The translations under genes were made by a program, and so were the position numbers. DNA of 64,000 bases, taken from positions 124,001 to 188,000 of the forward strand of contig SAPZ01000012.1 in NCBI GenBank assembly GCA_004020875.1. Reading direction: 5' to 3'. The notes beneath the pieces were generated by a model. That model saw nothing but the letters and a program-made list of their open reading frames with translations, had not been told where the DNA came from and did no database searches. Origin of the DNA: Mesorhizobium sp. (GTDB taxonomy: Bacteria; Pseudomonadota; Alphaproteobacteria; Rhizobiales; Rhizobiaceae). This document shows, one piece after another, positions 56,819 through 64,000 of the stretch. Each line of letters starts with the position of its first letter. The stretch's first letter is position 1.

Positions 56819-56980
56819 TCAGCGCACCACGATGATGGAGGGGCCGGATAAAATGTCGGCGCCAGTTGTCTCGGCGTGGGCGCGCTCCTTGAGCAGCATC
56901 GTCGCCAGCGCGGCGAAGCCGAGCAAGCCCTGAGCATAGAGCAGCGCCGAAAGCACCGAGGCAGCAAATTTCGTCTTCAT
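56819..56980 (-). CDS. Small membrane or exported protein
   Basis: 53 residues, not large enough for most gene finders: MKTKFAASVLSALLYAQG begins a hydrophobic signal/TM segment of about 25 residues, then ERAHAETTGADILSG and a short tail PSIIVVR. The ribosome site is weak (AAGAG). A short basic-hydrophobic N-terminus and polar end fit a small secreted or anchored protein; no family recognised. Confidence 0.45.
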   Translation of the reverse strand: MKTKFAASVLSALLYAQGLLGFAALATMLLKERAHAETTGADILSGPSIIVVR

Positions 56981-57014
56981 CTCTTAAAATCCCAATCGCG
57001 AAATCGTTGGCGCT

Positions 57015-57347
57015 TCAGGAAACTCCCGAAGCGCCCGCGCCGCTGACGGAGCCCCCCGCTGCGGCGCGGGCCTTCGGTCCTCTCGGCAGCAAGTAGCCGG
57101 AGGGGCCGCGCGTCCTCATCAGCCGAAGGCCGACCCGCCAGAGGGCCTTCAGCCGGTGGGCGCGCAGGCTGGAGACAATCCAGACCGTGGCGATGAACAG
57201 AGCCATGTGCAGCGTCGAAACCTCGCCCGACGTCATCGCCGCCAGCGACGTCACCGGCCTGCCGGCCACCGGGCCGGCGCCGCCGAGCGCGACTACTGCG
57301 ACGCTGATCCTGGGAAGCCAGGAGCGGAGTTTCGATCTCCTGTCCAT
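57015..57347 (-). CDS. Possible hypothetical membrane protein
   Basis: Open frame of 110 residues with a hydrophobic stretch (MALFIATVWIVSSL) and a basic region (RAHRLKALWRVGLRLMRTRG). The start may be an internal Met, and no good ribosome site was found. Codon use looks like a coding region only in part. Reported because the surrounding region would otherwise be empty. Confidence 0.3.
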   Translation of the reverse strand: MDRRSKLRSWLPRISVAVVALGGAGPVAGRPVTSLAAMTSGEVSTLHMALFIATVWIVSSLRAHRLKALWRVGLRLMRTRGPSGYLLPRGPKARAAAGGSVSGAGASGVS

Positions 57348-57685
57348 TTTCGTTTGCAGATGTCTGTTCCCGTTGCGTCAAATCTGCCGCCGGCCTGTAT
57401 CCGGATCATGCCGCCGTGGCTGCACTTTGTTGCAGTTCGGTTTCGAAAGTCGGCTTCGGTCTTTCATTTATTGGCGAAATGAACTTTCGTTTTTGAGCCA
57501 GGCTCATTGTGCGGCGCTTGAACCGCCGGCGCCCGGAAGGCCCGACTCGACCTAGCTATCAGCTTATGGAAACGAATTCGAAACAGAAACGAGCATCAAG
57601 CGAAATAGGTCTGAAACGGACGGGCGCGATAAGAGCACCATCGAATTGAGACCGGCGCGGCCGGCAAAACCAGAGAGGGATCGTC
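57348..57685. other. Intergenic region upstream of the L,D-transpeptidase gene
   Basis: About 340 bases in which I see no convincing gene, RNA or repeat. A purine-rich stretch near 57670 (AGAGAGGGATCGTC) is the ribosome site of the next gene. No sigma-EcfG motif was found. Confidence 0.4.
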
Positions 57686-58141
57686 ATGCATACCGCCATT
57701 TCCGCCAAGCTCATCAACATCACCGCAGCCGCGCTCACGGGCGCCGCGCTGCTCTTCGGCGCCGGCAATGCCGCTCACGCCAACCAGATCGTCGCCAAGG
57801 TCTCGCTGTCGCAGCAGATCATGGAAGTCACAGTCGACGGTCGCCCGACCTATACCTGGAAGGTCTCGACTGGCGACAGGAGGCACATCACGCCGACCGG
57901 TTCGTTCAAGCCGACCCGTATGAATGAGATGTGGTATTCGAAGAAATACGACAACGCGCCGATGCCGCATTCGGTGTTCTTCAGCGGCGGCTACGCCGTC
58001 CACGCCACCTATGCCATCAGCCATCTCGGCCGTCCCGCTTCGCACGGCTGCGTTCGGCTGCATCCCGACGCGGCGGCCGACTTCTATCAGCTGGTCGAGG
58101 CCTTCGGCCCCGCCAACACCAGCATCCTGATCGTCAAGTAA
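57686..58141 (+). CDS. L,D-transpeptidase (YkuD domain)
   Basis: Periplasmic peptidoglycan-crosslinking enzyme, 151 residues. A signal peptide of about 32 residues (cleavage after AAHA) precedes a minimal YkuD domain with the catalytic motif SHGCVRL (Cys122) and an upstream histidine in AVHATYAIS. LD-transpeptidases make 3-3 crosslinks or attach lipoproteins. The ATG follows AGAGAGGGATCGTC. Single gene ending at a bidirectional terminator. Confidence 0.93.
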   Translation: MHTAISAKLINITAAALTGAALLFGAGNAAHANQIVAKVSLSQQIMEVTVDGRPTYTWKVSTGDRRHITPTGSFKPTRMNEMWYSKKYDNAPMPHSVFFSGGYAVHATYAISHLGRPASHGCVRLHPDAAADFYQLVEAFGPANTSILIVK

Positions 58142-58209
58142 CAGGCTGGCTAGAGTAGCAGGCAGGTTGCCGCCTTCGGGGACCAAACTGAAGCCGTGAG
58201 GCAAGTGCC

Positions 58210-58245
58210 AAAAAAGAGGCCGGATTTTCCGGCCTCTTTTGTTTT
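58210..58245. terminator. Bidirectional terminator between the L,D-transpeptidase and RND genes
   Basis: A 12-bp perfect stem AAAAGAGGCCGG/CCGGCCTCTTTT with a 5-base loop (ATTTT) and T-runs on both strands. It lies 68 bases after one stop and 16 bases after the other. Confidence 0.9.
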
Positions 58246-58260
58246 CAGCTGTCGTGCCGA

Positions 58261-61200
58261 TCAGCTCGGCAGCGCCGGCATCAGCTTCGGATCGGGCTTC
58301 TCGGCGAGATGCGGCAGGTCCTTGCTGGCGATGAAGGTGTAGAACATCGGCACGACGAAGAGCGTGAACATGGTGCCGACCAGAATGCCGGTGAAGATGA
58401 CAAGGCCCATCGAATAACGCGCCGCGGCGCCAGCGCCGCTGGAGATGATCAGCGGCACAACACCCAGAGCCATGGCCGCGGTCGTCATCAGGATCGGCCG
58501 CAGGCGCACCTTGGCCGAAGCGATGATAGCGTCGCGGCGGCGCATGCCGTGCACCTCGCGCTGCTGGTTGGCGAACTCCACCAGCAGAATGCCGTGCTTG
58601 GTGATCAGGCCGATCAGAGTGATCAAGCCGACCTGGGTGTAGATGTTGAGCGTCCCGAGCCCGATGTTGAGCGGCACGATGGCGCCGAAGATCGACAGCG
58701 GCACGGCCATCATGATGATCAGCGGGTCGCGGAAGCTCTCGAACTGCGCCGCCAGCACCAGATAGATCACGACCACCGCCGCGGCGAAGGCGATCAGGAT
58801 GGTGTTGCCTTGCTCTTTCTCCTGCCGCGACTGGCCGGAATAGTCGATGAAGAAGGAATCGGGCAGGGTCTCCTTGGCGATATCCTCCAGCACCTTCAGG
58901 CCGTCGCCGGTGGTCACGCCGGGCAGAGGCAAGGCCGAGATCGTCGAGGAGTTCAACTGGTTGAACTGCTCGATGGCCGCTGGCGAGGCATTGGTCGAAA
59001 TCTTCACCACCGCCGATAGCGGCACCATCTTGCCGTCGACGCTGCGGACGAAATACTCGCCGAGCTTCTCGGGGTTGTCGCGGAACTCCTTCGGCACCTG
59101 CGGGATGATGTCGTAGCTGTTGGAATCCCGGTCGAACTGCGCCACCTCGGCGCCGCCGACCAGCAGCGTCAAGGTATTGCCGATATCGGCGATCGGCAGG
59201 TTCAAGGCCGCCGCGCGCTCGCGGTCGATAGTGACGGTCACCTGCGGCGCATCGTAGGCCATCGAGTTCTGCACGACGATGAAGCGGCCCGAAGCCTGCG
59301 CCTTGTTCTTGATCTTCTCCGCCTGCTCGAAGACTTCCGAGGGATCGCCGGTGGAGCGCACGACCATGGAGATCGGCAGGCCGCCGCCGGAACCTGGCAG
59401 AGTCGGCGGCGCGAAGACGAAGGCTTGAACGCCGGCGACCTTGGCGAGCCGTGCGGTGATGTCCGCCTGCAACTGCTTCGAATTGCGCTTGCGGTCTGCC
59501 CAGTCCTTGAAAGCGAAACCGACGAAGGCGCCGTTGGTGGCGCCGCCGAAGGCAACGGCCGAGAACTGCGCCCGGGTCTCAGGGATGTCCTTCACCAGGC
59601 CGAGCATCTGGTTGACATAGGTCTCGGTGTAGTCCGACGTCGCATAGCGCGGCGCGGTCACGATCGAGAGGAGGAAGCCCTGGTCTTCTTCGGGGGCGAG
59701 TTCGGTCGAGGTCTTGGTGAACATGAAGCCGGTGAGGGCGACAAGCGCCACGACGATGATCAGCGTCACCGGCCGGTTCCTGAGCGAAGCGGTGACGGCC
59801 CGTTCGTAGACGCGCTCGACGCGGCTGAACGTCCCATCCACGATGCGCTGGAAGCGGCCGTGCTGGCCCGCCTTCAGCAAACGCGCCGACATCATCGGCG
59901 TGATCGTCATGGCGATCAGGCCCGACAGCACCACGGAACCGGCCAGCGTCACCGCGAATTCGCGGAACAGCGCGCCGGTCAGGCCGCCGGTGAAGGCAAG
60001 CGGGGCGAACACGGCGGCCAGCGTGATGGTCATCGCCACGATGGCCGTCGCGATCTCGCGCATGCCGTTGAAGGCCGCCTGCATCGGCGACATGTGATCC
60101 TCCTCCATATGGCGGTGGATGTTCTCCACCACCACGATGGCGTCGTCGACGACAAGGCCGATCGCCAGCACCATGGCCAGCAGCGACAGAAGGTTGATCG
60201 AGTAGCCGACTGCAAACAGGATGAAGCAGACGCCGATCAGCGACAGTGGGATGGTAACGATCGGCATCATCACCGAGCGGAACGAGCCGAGGAACAGAAG
60301 GATGACCACGATGACGATGGCGACGGCCTCGCCGATGGTCTTGAACACTTCCTCGATCGAGGCGCTGATCTGACCGGTGGCATCGTAGACGACCTCGATC
60401 GTCATGCCTTTCGGCAGCGTTTCCTGAATAACCGGCACGAGCTTGGTGACCGCGGCGGCGGTCGTCAGCGGGTTGGCGGCAGGTGTCGGGAAGATGGCAA
60501 GGAATGTGCCGGGCTTGCCATTGAAGCTCACCCTGGTGTCGGTGCTTTTCGCGCCGAGCTCGACCCGCGCGACATCGCGCAGGCGCACGACCTCTCCGTT
60601 CGTCGAACGGATCGGGAGCTGGGCGAAGGCCTCGGGCGTCTGCAGGGTCGAGTGCACAGTGACCGAGGAGACTACATATTCGTTCTCGGTGTTGCCGGGC
60701 GCCGACAGGAAGTTCGAATTGTTGATGGCGGTCAGCACGTCCACGGCCGTGGCGCCACGCGCGGCAAGTCGGATCGGGTCGATCCAGATGCGCATGGAAT
60801 ATTCCTGGGCGCCGAAGATCTGGACGTCGGCGACACCTTCCACGGTCGAGATACGGGGCCGAATGACGCGCTCGATATACTCGGTGAGCTGCTCCTTCGT
60901 CATGTTCGGGTTCTGCATCGAGATGTACATCATCGCGAACTGCTGCCCGGTGCCCTTGACGATCACAGGGTCCTTGGCCGCGGTCGGCAGCGTGCCACGC
61001 ACGCCCTGGACCTTGGACAACACTTCTGCGAGCGCGACGTCCGGATTGGAGCCGAGCTTCATCTGCACCGTCACCGTGCTCGAGGACGGACGGCTGGACG
61101 AGGTCACGTAGTCGATGTTTTCGGTCGAGGCGACGGCACGCGCGATCGGGGCCGATATAAACCCTTGGATCAGGTCGGCGCTGGCGCCCGGATAAGCGGT

Positions 61201-61344
61201 GGTGACGGTGATCGCAGTTTCGTCAACCTTCGGATACTGGCGGATCGACAGACCGAAGATGCCCTGGAAACCCAGAAGCAGGATCATGCAGGCCAGCACA
61301 GTCGACAGCACGGGCCGGCGAATGAAAAGGTCGGAAAAGCTCAT
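58261..61344 (-). CDS. RND-family multidrug efflux transporter (AcrB-like)
   Basis: Inner-membrane proton-driven efflux pump, 1027 residues, full length. Twelve transmembrane helices with two large periplasmic loops; N-terminus MSFSDLFIRRPVLSTVLACM is typical of the HAE1 group. Helix 4 carries GLVVDDAIVVVENIHRH with the proton-relay Asp pair; helix 10-11 region GLITKHGILLVEFAN contains the conserved Lys. Its start overlaps the adaptor stop by four bases (ATGA). Substrates unknown, probably hydrophobic drugs or plant compounds. Confidence 0.95.
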   Translation of the reverse strand: MSFSDLFIRRPVLSTVLACMILLLGFQGIFGLSIRQYPKVDETAITVTTAYPGASADLIQGFISAPIARAVASTENIDYVTSSSRPSSSTVTVQMKLGSNPDVALAEVLSKVQGVRGTLPTAAKDPVIVKGTGQQFAMMYISMQNPNMTKEQLTEYIERVIRPRISTVEGVADVQIFGAQEYSMRIWIDPIRLAARGATAVDVLTAINNSNFLSAPGNTENEYVVSSVTVHSTLQTPEAFAQLPIRSTNGEVVRLRDVARVELGAKSTDTRVSFNGKPGTFLAIFPTPAANPLTTAAAVTKLVPVIQETLPKGMTIEVVYDATGQISASIEEVFKTIGEAVAIVIVVILLFLGSFRSVMMPIVTIPLSLIGVCFILFAVGYSINLLSLLAMVLAIGLVVDDAIVVVENIHRHMEEDHMSPMQAAFNGMREIATAIVAMTITLAAVFAPLAFTGGLTGALFREFAVTLAGSVVLSGLIAMTITPMMSARLLKAGQHGRFQRIVDGTFSRVERVYERAVTASLRNRPVTLIIVVALVALTGFMFTKTSTELAPEEDQGFLLSIVTAPRYATSDYTETYVNQMLGLVKDIPETRAQFSAVAFGGATNGAFVGFAFKDWADRKRNSKQLQADITARLAKVAGVQAFVFAPPTLPGSGGGLPISMVVRSTGDPSEVFEQAEKIKNKAQASGRFIVVQNSMAYDAPQVTVTIDRERAAALNLPIADIGNTLTLLVGGAEVAQFDRDSNSYDIIPQVPKEFRDNPEKLGEYFVRSVDGKMVPLSAVVKISTNASPAAIEQFNQLNSSTISALPLPGVTTGDGLKVLEDIAKETLPDSFFIDYSGQSRQEKEQGNTILIAFAAAVVVIYLVLAAQFESFRDPLIIMMAVPLSIFGAIVPLNIGLGTLNIYTQVGLITLIGLITKHGILLVEFANQQREVHGMRRRDAIIASAKVRLRPILMTTAAMALGVVPLIISSGAGAAARYSMGLVIFTGILVGTMFTLFVVPMFYTFIASKDLPHLAEKPDPKLMPALPS

Positions 61345-62615
61345 TGCTGAACCTGCTTGTTCGCCGATTTGCTGGGATCGATGGTGTTGTCGACGGCGAC
61401 CGACATGCCGTTGAAGAGCCGGTTCTGGCCCGCCGTGACGACCTGGTCGCCATCCTTGAGGCCTTCCGTGATCTCGACCATGCCATCGTTGCGGCGGCCG
61501 AGCTTCACGAACACCTGCGAGATGGCGAGCGCCTGCTGCTGCGCGGCATCGGCCGGCTTCGCGTCAGCCTGCTTCGACGCGTTGTCGGCGGGCTTGGACG
61601 TGTCCACCTGGGGCTTGGCGGCATCGGTCGCCGCCTTGTCGGTGGCGGCTTTCTGCTCGTCCGGCTTTGCCGGCGTGGCAGCGGCACCCTCTGCGGGCTT
61701 CGGGGGCACCACCACGAAGACAAAATCGCCGTAGAGGCTCGTCGTCACCGCCGTCTGAGGCACCGAAATAACATTGTTTTCCTGCGGCAGCTCGACACGG
61801 ATCTGAACGAACTGGCCAGGCGTCAGCTTGCCTTCGGGATTGGCAACTTCGCCACGGACCGAAACCAGACGGCTCGCCGGATCGATCTTGGGATCAATGC
61901 CACGAATGGAGCCGGCAAAGGACAAGTCGGCAAGACTGGTGCCGAGCTTGATGGTCTGGCCGATCTTCAGCAGCGGCAGCTGCTGTTCAGGAACGGTGAA
62001 GTCGACCCGCATCGTGTCCAGATCCTGGATCGTCACGACCGAGTTGCCGGGCGCGAGGTATTGGCCAATATCGATCTTCGGAATGCCGACGGTGCCGCCG
62101 AAGGGCGCGGTTAGCTGCTTCTGGTCTAGCACCGCCTGCAGCTTGTTCACCTGAGCGGCAGAAGCGTCCGCGGCGGCGCGCGCCGCGTCAAGGGTCGCGT
62201 CCGTGCCGACGCCACGGCGCTGCAACTCGATCGCACGGGTCAGTGCCGCCTGATCCGAGGCGGCCTGCGCCTTCTGCGCCACCAGATCGGCTTTCTCGAC
62301 CGCGTCATCCAGCTGCAGGAGCACCGCGTCGGTGGCAACCTTCTGGTTGGCGTGGAAGAGGATCTCCTTGACGATGCCGCTGGTCTCGACGGTGAGATCG
62401 ACGCCGCGCACGGCGCTGACGGTGCCGATCGCCTCGATGCCGGGCGTCCAGACCGAAGGCTTCACCGTCACCGTCGAAACCGTGGCGGCTGGGGGCTTCA
62501 TCGTAGCGAAATACTGCTTGATGCCCGCATCGCGCATGAAGTTGAACCCAACGATGCCGACGCACACCAGAACGAGCAAAAGCAGGAACACGGTGATGGT
62601 GATGAAGCGCTTCAC
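61341..62615 (-). CDS. RND efflux periplasmic adaptor (membrane fusion protein)
   Basis: 424 residues. One N-terminal membrane anchor (about 5-26), then lipoyl and beta-barrel domains with GIVKEILFHANQKV and LTAPFGGTVGIPKID. Between the beta-barrel and membrane-proximal domains is an unusual ~70-residue low-complexity stretch rich in Ala, Lys, Asp and Pro (about residues 295-355), absent from typical AcrA/MexA-like proteins. It forms an operon with the RND pump and is divergent from the TetR gene. Confidence 0.92.
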   Translation of the reverse strand: MKRFITITVFLLLLVLVCVGIVGFNFMRDAGIKQYFATMKPPAATVSTVTVKPSVWTPGIEAIGTVSAVRGVDLTVETSGIVKEILFHANQKVATDAVLLQLDDAVEKADLVAQKAQAASDQAALTRAIELQRRGVGTDATLDAARAAADASAAQVNKLQAVLDQKQLTAPFGGTVGIPKIDIGQYLAPGNSVVTIQDLDTMRVDFTVPEQQLPLLKIGQTIKLGTSLADLSFAGSIRGIDPKIDPASRLVSVRGEVANPEGKLTPGQFVQIRVELPQENNVISVPQTAVTTSLYGDFVFVVVPPKPAEGAAATPAKPDEQKAATDKAATDAAKPQVDTSKPADNASKQADAKPADAAQQQALAISQVFVKLGRRNDGMVEITEGLKDGDQVVTAGQNRLFNGMSVAVDNTIDPSKSANKQVQQ

Positions 62616-62710
62616 GGAAAGTCCCCTCGAGCCGGCAACCGGCGAAACAATCGATGTCGGGACACATATCGACGACAGGTCCCGATTTCAAATGGCGGGC
62701 GCCTTACTGT

Positions 62711-62724
62711 ACCGGCTGGACGGT
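62711..62724. promoter_or_regulatory. Candidate operator between the adaptor and TetR genes
   Basis: ACCG-6 bases-CGGT, a short inverted repeat in the 147-base divergent region. Local repressors usually bind such sites, but the palindrome is short and could be chance. Confidence 0.3.
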
Positions 62725-62762
62725 CTTGTCAATTCCGCCTAAGCTAATATAGGGGAGGCGTG

Positions 62763-63299
62763 ATGAGAGCACCCAGGGCAAACTCACGCGAAAAGATACT
62801 TGCCGCCGCCGCCGACGTGGCGCGCGAGGCAGGCCCGGGAAGCCTGTCGCTCGAGGCGGTCGCCAGCCGGGCCGGGGTATCGAAGGGCGGCCTGCTCTAC
62901 AACTTCCCGACCAAGGCCAAGCTAATGCAGGGGCTTGTCGAAAGCTATCTCCGCGACTTCCAGAAGGCGCTGGAAGCACGCGCCGCTGAGGCCAGGCACG
63001 AAAGCGTTCTCTCGGCCTACATCAAGCTGTCGGCCGACGACTGCGAGCGCCCGAAACCCTCGGCCTCCTGGATGTTCTCGGCGATCGCCGAAGATCCCGA
63101 TTTCCTGAGGCCGATAAAAGCTTTCAAGCATCAGCTGTTCGAACGGCTGAAGGGGGAGACGCAGGACCTCGGCTCGCTGCTGGTCTGCTTTCTCGCCATC
63201 GAGGGGATGCGCAGCATGAATCTTTTCGATTCCGATGTGCTTTCCGAAGACGAGCATAAGCTTCTGGTCGCCTCGCTCCTCAAGATAGCTGGAAGATAG
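62763..63299 (+). CDS. TetR-family regulator of the RND efflux operon
   Basis: 178 residues. The DNA-binding domain (about 5-55) has REKILAAAADVAREAG and VASRAGVSKGGLLYNFPTK; the C-terminal part matches the TetR_C-like subgroup with PSASWMFSAIAEDPDF. The ATG at 62763 follows AGGGGAGGCGTG. Divergent from the adaptor-RND operon, so it is probably their local repressor, responding to a pump substrate. The next gene begins 152 bases later. Confidence 0.9.
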   Translation: MRAPRANSREKILAAAADVAREAGPGSLSLEAVASRAGVSKGGLLYNFPTKAKLMQGLVESYLRDFQKALEARAAEARHESVLSAYIKLSADDCERPKPSASWMFSAIAEDPDFLRPIKAFKHQLFERLKGETQDLGSLLVCFLAIEGMRSMNLFDSDVLSEDEHKLLVASLLKIAGR

Positions 63300-63451
63300 C
63301 CGGATAGCTTACTGGACGGTCAAGGGCGCCACACCGGATGCAGCCCGACATATGGGTGTGGCATTGTGATGCTGCGGCGCACAAACTATGTGCTTCCCGT
63401 CCGTCTGCTTCCATATTCTTCCCACCTGTCCTCCTGTCGCGAGATCTCCCA

Positions 63452-64000
63452 ATGGGTTCCCTGTCGTCGAAGAATGCGCTCGTCACCGGCTCGACCAGCG
63501 GCATCGGCCTTGCAATCGCCCGCGCCTTCGCCGCGGAGGGCGCCAACGTCACAATCAACGGCCTGGGCGCCGCCGCGGCGATCGAGCGGGAGCGGGCTGG
63601 CATCGAGAAGGATTTCGGCGTCAAGTGCCGCTACTCGGGCGCCAACATGATGGATGGCGCCGCGGTCACCGCCATGATCCATGAGGCCGAGGAAGCGTTC
63701 GGCAGCCTCGACATCCTGGTCAACAATGCAGGCATCCAGCATGTCGCGCCGATCGAGGAATTTCCAGACGACAAGTGGGAGGCGATCATCCGCATCAACC
63801 TCCTGGCCGCCTTTTACGCCATCAAGGCGGCGGTGCCGGGCATGAAGAGCCGCAAATGGGGCCGCATCATCAACACGGCTTCGGCGCATGCGCTGGTCGC
63901 TTCGCCGTTCAAGTCGGCCTATGTCTCGGCCAAGCACGGCATCGCCGGCCTGACCAAGACCGTGGCGCTCGAAGTGGCACAGAATGGCATCACGGTGAAC
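63452..64000 (+). CDS. bdhA: 3-hydroxybutyrate dehydrogenase, N-terminal part (runs off window)
   Basis: Short-chain dehydrogenase that interconverts 3-hydroxybutyrate and acetoacetate in polyhydroxybutyrate turnover. 183 residues are visible, starting MGSLSSKNALVTG. The cofactor motif TGSTSGIGLAIARAF, NNAGIQHVAPIEEF, and the catalytic segment NTASAHALVAS...SAYVSAKHG (Ser, Tyr, Lys) match BdhA closely. The ATG at 63452 follows GCGAGATCTCCCA. The remaining ~75 residues lie beyond the window. Confidence 0.93.
   Translation, partial: MGSLSSKNALVTGSTSGIGLAIARAFAAEGANVTINGLGAAAAIERERAGIEKDFGVKCRYSGANMMDGAAVTAMIHEAEEAFGSLDILVNNAGIQHVAPIEEFPDDKWEAIIRINLLAAFYAIKAAVPGMKSRKWGRIINTASAHALVASPFKSAYVSAKHGIAGLTKTVALEVAQNGITVN

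Noticed and set aside
59425..61350. 641-residue plus-strand frame opposite the RND pump
   Set aside because: Its Arg/His/Asp-rich composition mirrors the membrane protein on the other strand.

Overview
The window looks like chromosomal DNA of a GC-rich alphaproteobacterium of the Rhizobiales, most probably Mesorhizobium or a close Phyllobacteriaceae relative. Supporting signs are the PhyR/NepR/EcfG general stress module, HWE-family histidine kinases, the DUF4164-zapA pair, rluD next to rpoH, rhizobial pst-phoU-phoB order, and short palindromic repeats of a kind I associate with Mesorhizobium. The genus is an inference; no rRNA or taxonomic marker is present.

Layout. 0-6 kb (minus strand): central carbon genes tkt, gap and the start of pgk, with a CPA1-type K+/H+ antiporter between gap and pgk. 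6-14 kb: DUF4164-zapA, a 1-Cys peroxiredoxin, rpoH-rluD, a membrane protein plus VOC pair, tRNA-Glu(CTC), a second VOC protein, a glutathione-transferase-like protein with a Lys/Ala-rich tail, and small exported proteins. 14.5-18.3 kb: a 1253-residue multi-PAS hybrid histidine kinase. 18.7-24 kb: the phosphate regulon pstS-pstC-pstA-pstB-phoU-phoB behind three tandem Pho-box half-sites. 24-29.3 kb: a ROK regulator divergent from a xylose-type ABC transporter (xylF-xylH-xylG). 29.3-31 kb: a CHASE-HWE kinase.

31.4-40.7 kb is the most coherent block. It holds phyR, nepR-ecfG, a PAS-HWE kinase, a single-domain response regulator, a Crp/Fnr regulator, small envelope proteins (DUF1328, DUF883-like, holin-like, one-TM), a lipoprotein, a diacylglycerol-kinase-like enzyme and a triple PRC-barrel protein. 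I read eight exact GGAAC-N16-CGTT motifs and two N17 variants, each correctly oriented 25-95 bases before a start codon. The block therefore looks like a general-stress-response island carrying the sigma factor, its anti-sigma factor and anti-anti-sigma factor, a candidate sensor and many targets together.

40.8-45.6 kb: a phosphonate monoesterase/sulfatase-like enzyme, a ring-cleaving dioxygenase-esterase-GNAT operon and an M19 dipeptidase. 45.6-52 kb is a decayed amine/betaine-type catabolic locus. An intact TetR/BetI-like regulator, flavin amine oxidase and class III aminotransferase lie among five broken pieces: an FAD oxidoreductase tail, a headless frameshifted methyltransferase, a 28-codon binding-protein stub, an in-frame permease-ATPase chimera, and a Rieske oxygenase fragment with an internal stop. 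52-57.4 kb: a GAF-PAS hybrid kinase with an OmpR-type regulator and a divergent regulator whose receiver lacks the usual aspartates. 57.7-64 kb: an L,D-transpeptidase, an RND efflux pump with its adaptor and divergent TetR regulator, and the start of a 3-hydroxybutyrate dehydrogenase running off the window.

No CRISPR array, intact insertion sequence, prophage or rRNA operon was seen.
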